A DNA stretch of 64,000 nt from Ypsolopha sequella (lineage: Eukaryota; Arthropoda; Insecta; Lepidoptera; Ypsolophidae), in the NCBI GenBank assembly GCA_934047225.1, contig OW204004.1:6576401-6640400 (forward strand), read 5' to 3'. A program made the translations under genes and the position numbers. Each line of letters begins with the position of its first letter. Position 1 is the first letter of the stretch. Below the pieces are notes generated by a model, which had not been told where the DNA came from, made no database searches, and saw nothing but the letters and a program-made list of their open reading frames with translations. Below are positions 1-11,739 of the stretch, piece after piece.

Positions 1-1446
1 AAATATAATTATTATATATTATGTATACTCGTATAATGATTCGCCTGAAGACGACCCCATACCGTGGGTCGAAATACATGTTTTATTGCTTTCTTACTTA
101 TTAACTTTCCCAAATATTAATTTTTATTTAATATTTGTCAATTTACATTTATCATGCATAAGTAATCATTACATAAATAAAATATACCAATGATACTGAA
201 ATAAAATTCGGTAACCTCAATTAGACTCACTTTATGTCAAACACAAAAAAAAATTGATAAGAATATATCGATATATCTTTTTCGGTATGTGTCCTGTCTT
301 TACGTTTGCGGAATTACTCAAACTAGGCTGAAAGGCAACTTAGGGGTCTTGGCTAGTCTTGCGAGTACGTTGGTTGGAGGACTAAATGTATTAAGAAAAA
401 CACCTGTCAAGAGCGAGCCAGACTCCGGTTAAGTATTTCGTCAGTAATGGCATTTAAAATCTTCGATTTATTTATTTGCTATACTGGCTACATCAACAGT
501 TTAAATATAATTAGACACTTATGAAAAAAAAATAGAAATTGTTTAAAATTTAACAATATTCTTGAACAGGGTGATAAACAGAAGAAACAAAAAGAAAAAA
601 TACACCAACCAGTAAACCTTCGCCGGAATTTTGTGGAGAGTATGAAAATTGTACATTTCAGGAAAGGTTATAGTTTAAGCAATAATAAAAACAATGTTTC
701 CATTTGCCCCGAGTTCTATGTGGCCACCATCTTGGATTTTACAAAATGGCTGACTTAGAGACAATTTTTTCGTTAATATAAATAATATAAAATATAATTT
801 TGACAGCTAAACATATATTTTCTGGTCTAAGACATGCAATGGCATCCGAATAAATACTCTGTGATCAAATAATAATTATTTTAATTTATTTATTTGGTTT
901 TTTTTTTTTAAAAAACTTAAATAATCAACAAGTTAAAAATTTTCTTACTCGAACTAAAAGTTTAATATTTTTGATGTTTTGAAAAACCAGAGAGCCCTCA
1001 CAAATCATCATCATCAGTTTTATACGGGTTCTGGGTGTCCTCGTCGTTCTTAAATTCACTTTCGCACTGGCAAAGATCGGTACAGGGTAAGTTGTTTGCT
1101 CGGCAGGAATAGCTTAGACTTAATTCCAGAGTATTTACAGGAAGCATGTGCGGAACCAGAGTTTTTTTTTATATAATAATATAATATCATAATATGTTTA
1201 TTCATGAAAACAGAGACACAACAAATTAGTAGGCTAACCAAAAACTTTGACCCAAAAACTTATTAAGTGATTGTTTGTTAAAATCACTTTCAGGAGTAAC
1301 TGATTGTCATGTGAAAATTCCGTGATATGATAATTTGCAGTATAATTTTTAAGAGCTTAGATAAAATTCAAGACAATTAACAGGAAGCCTTTGCAGTATC
1401 AGACGTTTTAAATAAGAGAGTTTTGACCAAACAATTGTGTATGTGT

Positions 1447-1511
1447 GATTGTTTGGTTAAACCACATTCAGGAGCACTTGATTGTTTGGTTAAACCACAT
1501 TTAGGAGTCTT
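1447..1511 (+). repeat. 33-bp tandem repeat, two units
   Basis: Two adjacent units begin GATTGTTTGGTTAAACCACA. The partner copy at 43157-43288 holds four units, so the array length differs between duplicated copies. Confidence 0.85.
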
Positions 1512-1800
1512 CAAAATTCCAGTGTAGTTTCATCAAACAATCACTAAAACACATTTTTTTTATTTACGTATTTTTAAGGGGTTTGTTGTTATGATATTAC
1601 TCAAATTTCACGATTTTTAAGCTAGATAATTTTAATGAACTCAGAATAAAATACTATAATAACATTCCATAGACACCCCATAATTTGGTGACGGCGTTTG
1701 TATGGAGGTTTGCGCGTAACAACCCCTCTTAAGAATCGATTCTATATAGAATAAATAAAAATGGTTTACAATATAAGTAATTATACATACTTTTAATGAT

Positions 1801-1915
1801 ATTATGGTAGCTTCAATATAATTGGATTTTCAATAAGAGTGAAATTAGAACAATAAAATTTAAAAATCCCAAATCACTCTTATAAAAAATCCAATTATTT
1901 TGAAGCTACGATAAT
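1801..1915. repeat. Foldback (inverted repeat), copy-specific
   Basis: The arms at about 1801-1845 and 1871-1915 are imperfect reverse complements; key pieces are GGTAGCTTCAA and TTGAAGCTACG. The partner block near 43610 lacks this structure, which suggests a small MITE-like insertion, although no target duplication is clear. Confidence 0.6.
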
Positions 1916-2500
1916 ATAATTTAAAATAAGTTTAATCATGAAGTGTACAATTGTTATACATTGTTTGTTTTTTTTAAGTTGTATATTAGCCTTAATTACA
2001 TCTAAATATTTTGCAACAAATTCGGAAAATTGCTATTAGCGAAACATTATAAAATAAATACTTGCTTGTGATATTTTGGTACATCCAAAACATTCTTGTA
2101 GTACCGGCATCAGTAAAGAACCATATCTGAAAAAGAAGGTCACCCACATGGTAATTTGTTGTTCAACTATACAATTCTAATGTTTATGTACTTGTAATGT
2201 GCTCAAACTGTTCATCAATATCTGCTTAAACAAAATTACAGTCAAACTGAAGAGTTTCTTAAAATACATACCTAGAGTTATGCTTAACGTCACCTAGCTT
2301 TATTTATGTCAAACAAGGACAAACACACACTCACCAATAAACATCATACATCACCATCACACCTTCCACAAAAATACTAATTATAACACACACATAATTT
2401 TCCGTTAATTCTAATATAAATTATTTTTTTATATAAATCCTAATTTTAATGTTTTATCAAGCTCAATTTTATTTAATTTTAATTGTTTTAAAAATTACAG

Positions 2501-5500
2501 GAAAAATTAAAATTAAGTACCTAACATAAAAATATTATATCATAAAACCTATAAATATAAATACAGTAAATTTAATCTTAAAATTATTAAAATAAATAAA
2601 AAATGCTGGCCAGATCACCACCGTCGTTCGGTAGTGTACCCAGAAGGCTGGCAGCATTGCCTCGCTGAATAGCGAGGCTAATTCTTTGACCGAAATAGGC
2701 TCCAGCCCTCGGGTCACTGGAAGCGTCGATCAGGCGCGATGATATGTCTCTGTAGAGACGTCGCGCATCCGGTCCCCACGGTCCGAGTGTCTCCACTCCA
2801 AAGGGCACAAACATGTAGCCCTCACCTAGGGCTGCATATTTGCGCCGTTTGTCCGATTCCGCCGACGTTGCCGCCGCGCCCGCTCTGGAAGCGGTCGCTG
2901 AAAGGTGGGATGGCGCCATCGTATCGACGCAAGTTGCATCCCACACCAACGGCCGCCCATTTTTCCATGGGATGAGCGTCATACCATCCGGCCTCTTGCC
3001 ATCGTCACGTGCTAAACCATTAGGCTCTAAAATAGCCGGCACGCTGACGCTGGCAAGGGCCCGACGGATGACGTCATTTAGAGCGGCGTGACGCGGCAAG
3101 CGGCCGGCACTGCGCTGACATGCCAGACCGTGGTGACCAAGCTGATCGACGCTTCTACCGCAACGGCAGCGATGTGGCTCATTTATCTTAGCACCGAGTC
3201 TCAGACTGATGGCCAAAGAAAATGTTGTTTTGTCCAAATGAGTCCCTAAATTTGTCGAAGGCAACGCATTCAACCAATATCCCGACTCCGGTTCCGCAGT
3301 CGCCAAAAGACGAGCTCGCTCTGCGGGGTTTTCTGATGTGTCCAAAAGGTTCTTTTGAACCTGAACACAGAGCGGCTCGTCCCACAGTCTCTGCGAAAAC
3401 GGAATTGTCGGGACACTTTGACCTGGTCCAGCAACATCTATCCAGGCACTCTTGGCCTCAGCCAAACACGTGACCTCAATATCACCAAGTGATGGGTTAA
3501 TAATTTTACCACAGAGGTCAAGCGTGCTGTGAGCTGAGGACAGGAAAGCCGGTAGCGCTACGTTGGACACCCTTCGGATGCCCAGGCCACCGAATCGGAT
3601 TGGGAGGGTGGCCTGTGTCCAACTCTTATTATTGAGAGGGCAATTTAAAATTTCTATGAGAGTTTTTCGGATTAACTCATCTAAAATATCTAATAAGGAG
3701 GCATCTTTCCAAAGGGTAGTACAGCGCAGCACATAGATAAAGTTTGGCACAAACAAACAGTATTTTAATATGCAGTATGCCATGTGGGGACTTATTTCTT
3801 TTAGACGACTGGATGATTCCTTGAACCTTGAAATTTGCTCCGAAACAAAACATTGTACGGAATCATCCAGTACTGGAGCGCCCAGGAGACGAAGCGAATC
3901 TTTGTTTATTATTTTTATATTGGGGGCTAATTTGTTAAATTTTGTAACTATGTTAATTTTTTCATGAGATGAGATAGAGTCACTAATATATAATTCGCAT
4001 TTTGAGGAATTTAAATTAAGACCGATAGAATTAAATTTTGTCATGAGGTTTTCTAAATCTGAAAGAACCGTATTTGCTTCGCCTCCGAGCGTCCCATCGT
4101 CTAAATACCATACATTAAATTTTGAAGACAATCCTGAAATGTGTGGATGTATGGCCAAACTAAAGATTGCCGGACCCAACGGGTCGCCCTGCTGACAACC
4201 AACAGCTGAGTGTACAAGATGGTTTTTGTACACTAATTTAGTTGGTGCGCTGTAACATTGCCACAAGTAATGGTAGACCGCCGGGATGTTTTCTTTTACT
4301 TGTGTCAGCAGGGCGCCCCGGTCAACTGAATTGAATGCATTCTCTACATCCACCTTCAGCAAAACCTCCCCCCCGCCGCGCGTCAGAAAGGTGCGAGCCG
4401 CGTGCACTGCCGCTTCACACCCTCCCTTGGTTCCAAAGCCAAGCTGGATGGGTTGAAACTTTGTGGATAGGTCGGTAGCAATGTGCTTGCAGCAAATCCT
4501 TGAGACCACACGGCGCAAGGTGGTACCAACTGCAATCGGCCGTATGCCCCCATCCTTTTTATTTAAGGCGCACAAATTAGCACCATATAAAACGTCAACG
4601 ATTTGTTCACACACTTTTCCTGAGAGCATGAGGTTGACAAGTCTCGCTACATCCCCCAGAAGCACCCGACCGGTCTCTCCTGTAGTGCCATAAATAAGAT
4701 CTTTTAAATGTTGCGGAGTCAAGCCGTCGAGACCACCGGCCGAACCATTTCCGAAGGATGCAATTGCGGCCTGAACTTCCTCCAGCGTTGCTTCAGGGGT
4801 GCGCTCGGAGGGATCGGGAGCATCCGGCAGACGCAATGTTGTCGCTGGAGGTGGATGTCTCGACTCCAGGGCTGACAGGGTTTCTGGGGTATCAGGGGCG
4901 ACCGCATCACTAGAAAAAAGGAGTCGAGCAGCTCCCTTAATATCTCCGTCGTTTATTTTAGTCTCGACTTTTTTTTTAATATTGTCAACGTTGTGTCTAG
5001 TTGGATTTTGTCGACTATCGTTGATTTCATTTGACTGAGAGCAATTATTTTTAATTTTTTGAGTAAGGGAGCCGCCATTGTCTCTGTCCTTGGGTACGTG
5101 CAGTGTCCGGTACGAAAAAGTGAGTAAAAGCTCCCAGCTTGCCTTGTCATTTTTATTAATTACGTTTCTGATACAGGAGGACAAAGAGGAAGCCACCGCA
5201 TGTCTCGCTCCCCGAGGGATCCGCTTGACGGTTGGTAGAGACGATTTATAATTGCTGAGGTCCAACCAGAGCTCATTACTTGTTTGGGATGATGCCGTCG
5301 CAGAGTTCGTGATATTGGACCCATTGGACACCTTTTTATGTGATCTCGATTTATGTATGTTTAAACCTCTCTGTCCCCGGTACAAACGAGAGTTAATCGG
5401 ACACTCCGGACACCGTACGAGATCCGGTGATGCTGTCGTCGTGGACTGGCTACCCGTAGAGGGACCAGCAGTCTGAGACATATAAACAATATAAAAGCAT

Positions 5501-5550
5501 AACAATAGAAAAAAGGAAAACAGGAAAATAAACAATGAATAAAAATTTAC
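2501..5550 (-). mobile_element. Full-length RLE-class non-LTR retrotransposon
   Basis: The 11-bp direct repeat AAAAATTACAG at 2490-2500 and 5551-5561 brackets the element and fits a target-site duplication from target-primed reverse transcription. Inside are a 5' UTR of about 69 nt, one uninterrupted ORF on the minus strand and a 3' UTR of about 86 nt without a long poly(A). A single ORF with an N-terminal zinc finger, RT and a C-terminal restriction-like endonuclease places it in the R2/R4/NeSL/Utopia assemblage; I cannot fix the clade by eye. A second, 5'-truncated copy of a related subfamily lies at 43970-44901. Confidence 0.85.
2587..5481 (-). CDS. RLE retrotransposon polyprotein (zinc finger, RT, endonuclease)
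   Basis: The 964-residue ORF probably starts at the ATG at 5479-5481 (protein begins MSQTAGPST). The frame stays open upstream to 5616, but those residues are hydrophobic and cross the element boundary at 5550. Domains in order: a C2H2 finger at about residues 24-48 (C-x2-C-x15-H-x4-H); RT with motif A LLKVDVENAF near 374, a GDPLGPAIFSLA motif, and the catalytic YLDD near 459; then a C-terminal Cys/His cluster (CRCGR...LGHHGLAC) near 772, followed by RH, KRPDG near 830 and VWDATC near 845, matching the layout of R2-type restriction-like endonucleases. The endonuclease would nick the target and the RT would prime from the nick. No stop or frameshift is visible, so the copy may be competent or very recent. 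Confidence 0.88.
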   Translation of the reverse strand: MSQTAGPSTGSQSTTTASPDLVRCPECPINSRLYRGQRGLNIHKSRSHKKVSNGSNITNSATASSQTSNELWLDLSNYKSSLPTVKRIPRGARHAVASSLSSCIRNVINKNDKASWELLLTFSYRTLHVPKDRDNGGSLTQKIKNNCSQSNEINDSRQNPTRHNVDNIKKKVETKINDGDIKGAARLLFSSDAVAPDTPETLSALESRHPPPATTLRLPDAPDPSERTPEATLEEVQAAIASFGNGSAGGLDGLTPQHLKDLIYGTTGETGRVLLGDVARLVNLMLSGKVCEQIVDVLYGANLCALNKKDGGIRPIAVGTTLRRVVSRICCKHIATDLSTKFQPIQLGFGTKGGCEAAVHAARTFLTRGGGEVLLKVDVENAFNSVDRGALLTQVKENIPAVYHYLWQCYSAPTKLVYKNHLVHSAVGCQQGDPLGPAIFSLAIHPHISGLSSKFNVWYLDDGTLGGEANTVLSDLENLMTKFNSIGLNLNSSKCELYISDSISSHEKINIVTKFNKLAPNIKIINKDSLRLLGAPVLDDSVQCFVSEQISRFKESSSRLKEISPHMAYCILKYCLFVPNFIYVLRCTTLWKDASLLDILDELIRKTLIEILNCPLNNKSWTQATLPIRFGGLGIRRVSNVALPAFLSSAHSTLDLCGKIINPSLGDIEVTCLAEAKSAWIDVAGPGQSVPTIPFSQRLWDEPLCVQVQKNLLDTSENPAERARLLATAEPESGYWLNALPSTNLGTHLDKTTFSLAISLRLGAKINEPHRCRCGRSVDQLGHHGLACQRSAGRLPRHAALNDVIRRALASVSVPAILEPNGLARDDGKRPDGMTLIPWKNGRPLVWDATCVDTMAPSHLSATASRAGAAATSAESDKRRKYAALGEGYMFVPFGVETLGPWGPDARRLYRDISSRLIDASSDPRAGAYFGQRISLAIQRGNAASLLGTLPNDGGDLASIFYLF

Positions 5551-6179
5551 AAAAATTACAGAATACGGAACTGCACAGCCAAATCCGAGAAAAACTCTTC
5601 TAGCTTCTTCCCACAAGAGTTTGTGAAGAAAGCTTCTACAGAGTGGGATAGACTTAGAAGCCCGAATGTGTCAAAATTAGCTTGAAGGAGATCATTGGAA
5701 TTGCTTCTATATGTTGAAATCATCTGCCGCCTGAAGTTCCGGGTCAGTATCAGCACGCAGATAAGGTCTGTTTAATGCGGTTGCTGCACCCGAGGATACG
5801 ACACGGCATGGTTCTGAATGTGTTGCACCGAAACTTCCTTCTAAGATGCCTTCTGATAATTACTTTTAATTCGAGTGCTTTATTAGTTTTTTATTCTTAT
5901 TAATGCTTTAATTTTAACTTTTATTAAAATTAATTATAACATAGTCTGTTACTGTAGAATGGGCCTGTGACCCTACGATACACGAATACGTAGGTTTAGG
6001 GGGCAGGAAACTTATTTTAAGTACCTCTTATTTTTATTTCTTAATAAATAAAATTATTATTATTATTATTATTTGTAATATAGCTGTGGTCCTCACATCA
6101 CTCATTGATCTTGCTTTACTAGTTTCTTCTTTGACACAATTATAACTTAGTATCGTATTTATGATGATCTCAGGGCCCG

Positions 6180-6470
6180 TAGCACAGTGTTTAATCGCGC
6201 GCGATGCTAATTAGTTGAATTGAATCACAAGTGCGAGGAGCGTGACGTACTGTTTAATCGCAAAAACATCGTGTCATCAAACTTTTAAAGTTCTAATCTT
6301 CAAAATGCAATGGAAACTTTGAGATGGCAACATACACAATACATAGATAATAAGGTTTTGTTGAATAACTGTTGAGTGAATTTTGAATTTAAGTGTTCTG
6401 TTTAGATTAATTAGAAAAAGACGGGTTTTTCACAATATGGCTGCGAAACTGCTCTTAAACACTATGCTGT
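6180..6470. repeat. Two dispersed foldback-repeat fragments
   Basis: About 6180-6300 holds the GTAGCACAGTGTTTAATCG repeat, also present near 17420, 44937 and 58640 and partly in inverted orientation. About 6300-6465 holds the repeat ending CACAATATGGCTGCGAAACT, seen again at 45090-45245 and as the two arms of the element at 34985-36002. Both look like MITE fragments. Confidence 0.6.
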
Positions 6471-7035
6471 ACATATATGCTGTAGTATACAGGCCCTGAT
6501 GTACATACATGCTGTAGTTTACAGCCCCTGATGTACATATATGATGTATACGATACGCAGACAAGAGGATGACACAAGGTAACAGAAAATTACCAAATTC
6601 AATATTTTATGTTCAAGCCAACCCGATGTCACGTTGCAATTATTTCACGTTTGATTTATTTTCATGTTTCCAATATGAATTGTTTAGTCCTTTCTTGGGA
6701 TTTGTTTAGCTTAGGGTATCGTCACATTGTAAAAAAATATTAAGTACCTGGTCTTTTGCTAAATTATACCAAGTGTTCACAATTATTGGTAATCTTGATA
6801 GTTCATTTTTTTGAGTCGTCTTCACAGATATGAAAATATTTTTTAGTTCCAAAGGGTAAGTCTGTATTGATGTAAAACAGAAAAATGAAATGACAATAAT
6901 TGCTCGATTCATTATAACGTGAGGTTGATTGGATCGGAAAACAACTAATGTTGAAATTTATTGTTGTGTTTCACAACCAAATGTTTTATTGTTTTATTCT
7001 TTATCCTTTATTCTTCATTCTTTATTGTTCACATA

Positions 7036-7690
7036 AAATTATTGCCTTTGTACCAGTAATGTATATGTTAAAGCCAAAGTAAATAAATAGCGATTATACA
7101 TAATGGCTTGACATTATATATATTCGCTAAACTGTGTAGATAATGTAATAAATTAATTACTTTATCTAGAGATTATTCATAATAGCTAGTTGGAATTGGC
7201 TAAAGTTATAAATAATTTTATATTTTAGTGACAATTTAATTTTAAGTTACTAAACTTGGGACGTCGCCTCGCTCTGCTCCGCTTCGCTCGGCTCCTTTTT
7301 TTATATTACATGTAAACCTAACACGCTCCTCTTTGCTTCGCTCGTCGTCGCACCTATTTTTTGGCTTCTGGTGAAATATTTTCGATTTAATACTTTAAAT
7401 TCGCCCACTCAGTATTTTTAGTCGCTCGCTTTGGTATTTATTCCGGACACTTGAAGTCACTAATTATATTTTTATTCGCCTGTATTGTGTTTTATTACTT
7501 TATCCACGTCTTAGTATAGGTAGATATTATGTGTATGTATGTGTATGTAGATATTATGCTAGAATATTTGATTAACTCTGCTCCAATAATCACTTTGTCT
7601 AAATTAGGTAGTCATTATATATATAATGGCTGGAGAGTATAAATAATATCTAGATTAATAACTTTGGCTGTAACATATATATTAAATCAT
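7036..7690. other. Non-coding AT-rich stretch with a dispersed repeat
   Basis: No gene is visible. At 7258-7370 a locally GC-richer piece containing GCTCCGCTTCGCTCGG is related, in reverse orientation, to 62310-62395, so it is a dispersed repeat. Confidence 0.5.
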
Positions 7691-7692
7691 TG

Positions 7693-8262
7693 AATAGAAT
7701 AGAGTTTATTTTTCTCAAAAACACAGGAAGAATATAGTTTAGGTACATGTTATATATAAATTAACATAATTTTCCAAAACAATATCTAACACTAAAATAT
7801 ACCTTACTAATATACATTACTCGCGGTCCTCAGACTAGGCCGAGCCTGATTCATGAGGGCCTTTATTAACGTGTGCACAGTTAATAGAACTTTCGTCGAC
7901 AGTTTAAAATTTTGAACTGATGTCATATACTATTTGTGAATGTAAATATGAATAGCTTTTCAGTTAAACAAAGCTGTGCCTTTAGTAATTGTAGAAAAGT
8001 AACAATATAAATTTACTAAAGTAAATAAACAAAGCTAACAACATGGTATATAATATATTATATAGTAGTATAACAGATAAATGTAAGTTTTACCTAAATG
8101 AGTAAATAAATAAATATTTATATATATATTAACAAAAGCTATTGCACAATATGGAATAATTTTTCAGTATCATCATAATTCAGGTTAAATAAATATTTGG
8201 TAACCACCTTTTTAACATTAAATTGAGTTAAAGTAGTTATTTTGCAAAATAAATTTATTTTA
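7693..8262 (-). mobile_element. Probable 3' UTR of the minus-strand non-LTR element
   Basis: This lies directly downstream, on the minus strand, of the RT fragment at 8263-9027. Its distal end reads, on the minus strand, GAGAAAAATAAACTC, a plausible polyadenylation region. No protein is encoded. The assignment rests on position and the tail-like end only. Confidence 0.45.
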
Positions 8263-9682
8263 TTACCTATATAGAAAGGGAAAAAGGAACGAGGGAAAAT
8301 GCTGGGCAAATTTAGTCCGACATAAGGGGGTCGTAAATCTTGGGCCTCTTCGTGAAAGTACTAGCTCTGTGGAAGCACTTCTATGTCCAGTAAGGACAGC
8401 TTTCAAGACATACAGCTGACGCACACGCAAAACCCCACTTGCTTCATAAAGTTTATCGGTGCAATAGCGATATTGTTTTCTGTGCATTTCCTTCAGGACT
8501 GAGCGCTGTGCTATTTCTACTTCAATAAAATGCGTTTTAGCAGCGCTAGCCCATACCAAGCTGCAGTAAGTCATTAGAGATTCACTAAGAGCTCGATACA
8601 CATTTGTAAATAACGTTACAGACATTGAATTTCTAAGAAGTCTCATTATGTGTGCAGTTTTTCGTACCCGTCCGGATAGTTGTGAGATATGCGAAGAGAA
8701 TGAAAGCCGCTCATCAAGCAATAGACCCAGGTACTTTATTTTATTTACCCTTTGCAAAGATGTACAACTACAGTCACAACTGGAAATGAGATTGCAATCA
8801 GTGCGATGTAATTTGATAGGCGTGTTAATATTGGGTTCAGTTGCTTTGCTGATATAAAAACTTAAATATTTAGTCTTGTCTACGTTGAGTGTCAGCAGAT
8901 TATGATCAAGCCAGTGAGCAACCGCTGACATACCGTTGTTAGCCACTGAAAAAACATCTTCCCAAGATGTATCGTGTAAAAGCAATGCTGTGCCGTCAGC
9001 ATAACAAATAACCTCCGCACCGCTCAAAGGCAGACTAGTAGGTCGTTAAGATAAATAACAAAAAGAATTGGACCCAATATGCTCCCCTGTGGAACTCCAA
9101 ACCTACTAAGATTAATTAAGATTATTAAGATTATTAATAAGATAACTAAGATTCTATTCTGTAGAAACATTTACTTTAGAAGCCAATTTCTCCTCCGTTT
9201 GACCTAGTCGTTCAAGTATTTTTGAAGCGAACTTCTCACCATTAGTTGCGAAAAATTTGTTAGTAGCGTTAAGACTATGGGAGATATTACTTGAAGATTC
9301 AAGAAGTGCTTCAGCAGAGTTAGGTTTAGGCGTGGAGTGCGTAATACTGTTTATGCATTGCCAGAGTTTTCTAGGATTATTTAGATTTGATTCGATTTGA
9401 TTGCTTTCATACGTCTTTTTTAGGCGATGTAATATGTCTGTGCAAAAATTACGGTACCTGTTGTATGTCAATTTGAGTAATGAATCATTTGGCCTTTTAC
9501 GAGTTTCAGAGTGTAATTTATCCCTGTGCTTCATGCAACGGATTAGTCCAGGGGTAATCCATGGTTTCATGGCATACTCGCGTCGACTCAATCGTACAAA
9601 AGAGCTATGCTTAGAGATGGCTTGGTTAAGGGTTGACGCAAAAGCTGTGACAGTTTGTGACCAGTCTGCATTTCGTAATTAG
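8263..9682 (-). pseudogene. Jockey/CR1-like ORF2, internally deleted
   Basis: Read on the minus strand, 9682-9154 encodes the linker between endonuclease and RT (contains MKPWITPGLIRCMKHRDKL). About 9100-9060 encodes the RT box GVPQGSILGP, and 9027-8263 encodes the palm with CYADGTALLL in place of the usual YADD, followed by the thumb region (KIKYLGLLLDERLSFSSHI). The fingers and first catalytic motif are missing between about 9154 and 9100, where short AAGATTATTAAG-type repeats mark the deletion. The second catalytic Asp of YADD is replaced by Gly. The protein is closely similar in plan to the plus-strand element at 20720-22105. It is a dead copy. Confidence 0.85.
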
Positions 9683-9689
9683 TTGCTAA

Positions 9690-10850
9690 CAAGTCCAATG
9701 ATCAGTGTTGTTATTCATTCGGCAATTGCCTTAATATACGGTATTCTATGACTTTTTTTCAGATTATATGGCAGGCTTTTCACGTACCGTATCATACTAT
9801 AAAAAACGGCATTTTTATTTATTTATATAATAAAACGTTCTTAAATAAATATACGGCAATTTGAAACTTTAAATCCGGCAATTCGAAATTTTACAATGAC
9901 AACGCTGCCAATGATTCTTCTCTCGAGAAAACTATGTGTGCGTTATGCCAGCGGCATGTTGTCACTTTTCAGGATTTCAGCTTGACACATAATTATTGCC
10001 TTATCTCGTGTAATTGTGCCCAAATTTAAAATGTGTGCTTCCAGCCGATCCTAAGATATTATCGAAAAACAGATTCCGCTAGAGTAAACCAATGTATCAT
10101 TGCAGTAAACGTGTTTAATACAGTTTTGAAATAATACAATGGTTTTAGATTTGAAACTTTTAAAATTTATCATTCTTCATTATATACCTAAATATACCGA
10201 GTGTATTAAAGACGTGCTCAGAAAAATATACCACATGCTCCACTGATTGAACTGAACCATTTTTACAAATAAACTAACTTCTTCTAAAATTACTTCCTCA
10301 TACTTCTCATATTTTACGCGATACGCTCGTGACAATTCGACCATTGACCTAATAGACTACGGGCGTACAGTAGATAACCCTATGTATCGAATAACAAGAT
10401 GTGACTAATTTGTAGATATGTAGGAAAAAATACATCAAAATAAACAGGGGTGGCAGAGCGCAACGTGGAGTATTTTGTAAAGTCAGCAAAAGAAAAAAAA
10501 TATTCAACTCTACTTCTGTTTGCATGTCAATATTTGAGAGCCAAATAAAGATATGAAGACATTTTTATTAATAAATTTATGATTAAATATTGAAATTGTA
10601 AATCAATACACATTACATAAATGTAGCTAAAAAACAAAAATAAATTTAAATAATCAATTTGAATAAGTCAACATTATCTTATAAATAAATTCGTAAGTTT
10701 ATTGGTACTTCCTACTGTGTAAGGTCTCAAGTCTGTCGACAGTGAGCACCTCTTGACAAGTAAGAAGGATGTACTAAAGCGTTGGGCAGTACATTTAACA
10801 CTTTGGTCAATGTTGATTGATTAGTTGAACAGCATCACATCAGATTAACG
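9690..10850. other. Non-coding, no recognisable feature
   Basis: AT-rich sequence with short runs only. I see no RT, transposase or exon-like signal. Confidence 0.5.
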
Positions 10851-10859
10851 ACTCAACTT

Positions 10860-11660
10860 CCTCTTGCTACCGAGCTAGATGAGCTCTTGTCACGTGATGA
10901 AGTTGTCACAGCTATTAGACAACAGAAGAACAAACGGGTGGTTGGTACTGACTTTATACCAGGAGAATTGTTGAAGTACGGTGGTGAGGAATTGCATTCA
11001 TTGGTATGGAAACTGTTTGTTCATATGTGGGAGGAAGAAAGAGTCCCGGATACTTTTAGAGTGTCTCGCATTATATTAGTGCCCTCTACAAGAATAAAGG
11101 GTCAGACTGCAATTCCTATCGAGGTATTTCACTATTGTCAGCCCCTGGAAAGGCCTTTGCCAGAGTTCTCTTGAACCGCCTCAGAACTTTATCTAAAAAG
11201 ATCCTATCTGAGACCCAGTTTGGTTTCCGACCGTAGCACAAGTGTAGCAATTTTTTCCGATCGTCAAATGCAGGAAAAAATTAGGGAACAGGGTCGGTAG
11301 CTGCACCTCTGCTATTTTTACTTGGAGAAGGCTTTCGATAGTGTGCCCCGTGAAGCTCCCCCGGTTCTGCAGATAATACTGCAGAAGTTGGGGAGCTAAG
11401 AGAGGTGTGTTAGACTTTTAAAACTCCTTCACGATGACATGTCGTGCTGCGTCACCGGAAAAGGAAAACAGTCAGAGTTTTTCTCAGTTACCTGTGGGGT
11501 GAAACAAGGGTGTGTTTTAGCACCCACACTGTTCACGTTGTACTTCGCAGTAGTAGTCAAAGAGGTCTTGCAAACCTCTTTCGAAGGTATCCGCATCCGC
11601 TTTCCCACAGACGGTAGTCTTTTAATGTGCCCAGACTCAAAGCGTGTACCAAAGTGACGT
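10860..11660 (+). pseudogene. RTE-like reverse transcriptase relic
   Basis: The plus strand encodes, in shifting frames, typical RTE-type RT pieces. At 10887-11174: SRDEVVTAIRQQKNKRVVGT, then ELLKYGGEELHSL and WEEERVPDTF. At about 11210-11235: LSETQFGFRP followed by a stop. At about 11325: EKAFDSVPREA. At 11439-11600: the box GVKQGCVLAPTLF. At least three frame changes and stops break it, and the YADD catalytic box is not recovered (a degenerate FPTDGSLL follows). The endonuclease half is absent. The antisense ORF at 11429-11911 is a shadow of this relic. Confidence 0.8.
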
Positions 11661-11739
11661 ACGCAATGATCACCGAGATCATGGATGCCGATGACCTGTG
11701 CTTGCTGCGATGGGTGCTGAAGCATTGTTAGAATAGTAA

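Larger units (their letters stand above)
2199..6072. mobile_element. Insertion with 7-bp target duplication, hosting the RLE element
   Basis: TTGTAAT occurs at 2192-2198 and again at 6073-6079. The partner block reads a single TTGGAAT at this point (near 43895), so the whole segment is an insertion. Removing the nested element at 2501-5550 leaves roughly 0.8 kb (2199-2500 plus 5562-6072). The right end carries AATAAA-type sequence and an (ATT)n run at 6050-6071, as in the 3' tail of a plus-strand retroposon. No recognisable protein is encoded in the 0.8 kb, so its family is unknown. Confidence 0.7.
1..7035 (+). repeat. Duplicated block 1, left copy
   Basis: This stretch is closely matched, same strand and order, by 41041-45750. 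Matching segments include the opening 130 bases, about 1125-2198 and 6073-7035. Differences are discrete: 2199-6072 is inserted only here, about 607-1120 is unlike the partner, 1801-1915 is a local foldback, and the 33-bp array at 1447 has two units against four. The match begins at the window edge, so the block may extend to the left. Outside the nested retroelement I see no coding potential. Confidence 0.85.

Noticed and set aside
5482..5616. Upstream 45-residue extension of the RLE protein
   Set aside because: It is hydrophobic, crosses the 11-bp target duplication at 5551-5561, and so cannot be part of the element's protein.
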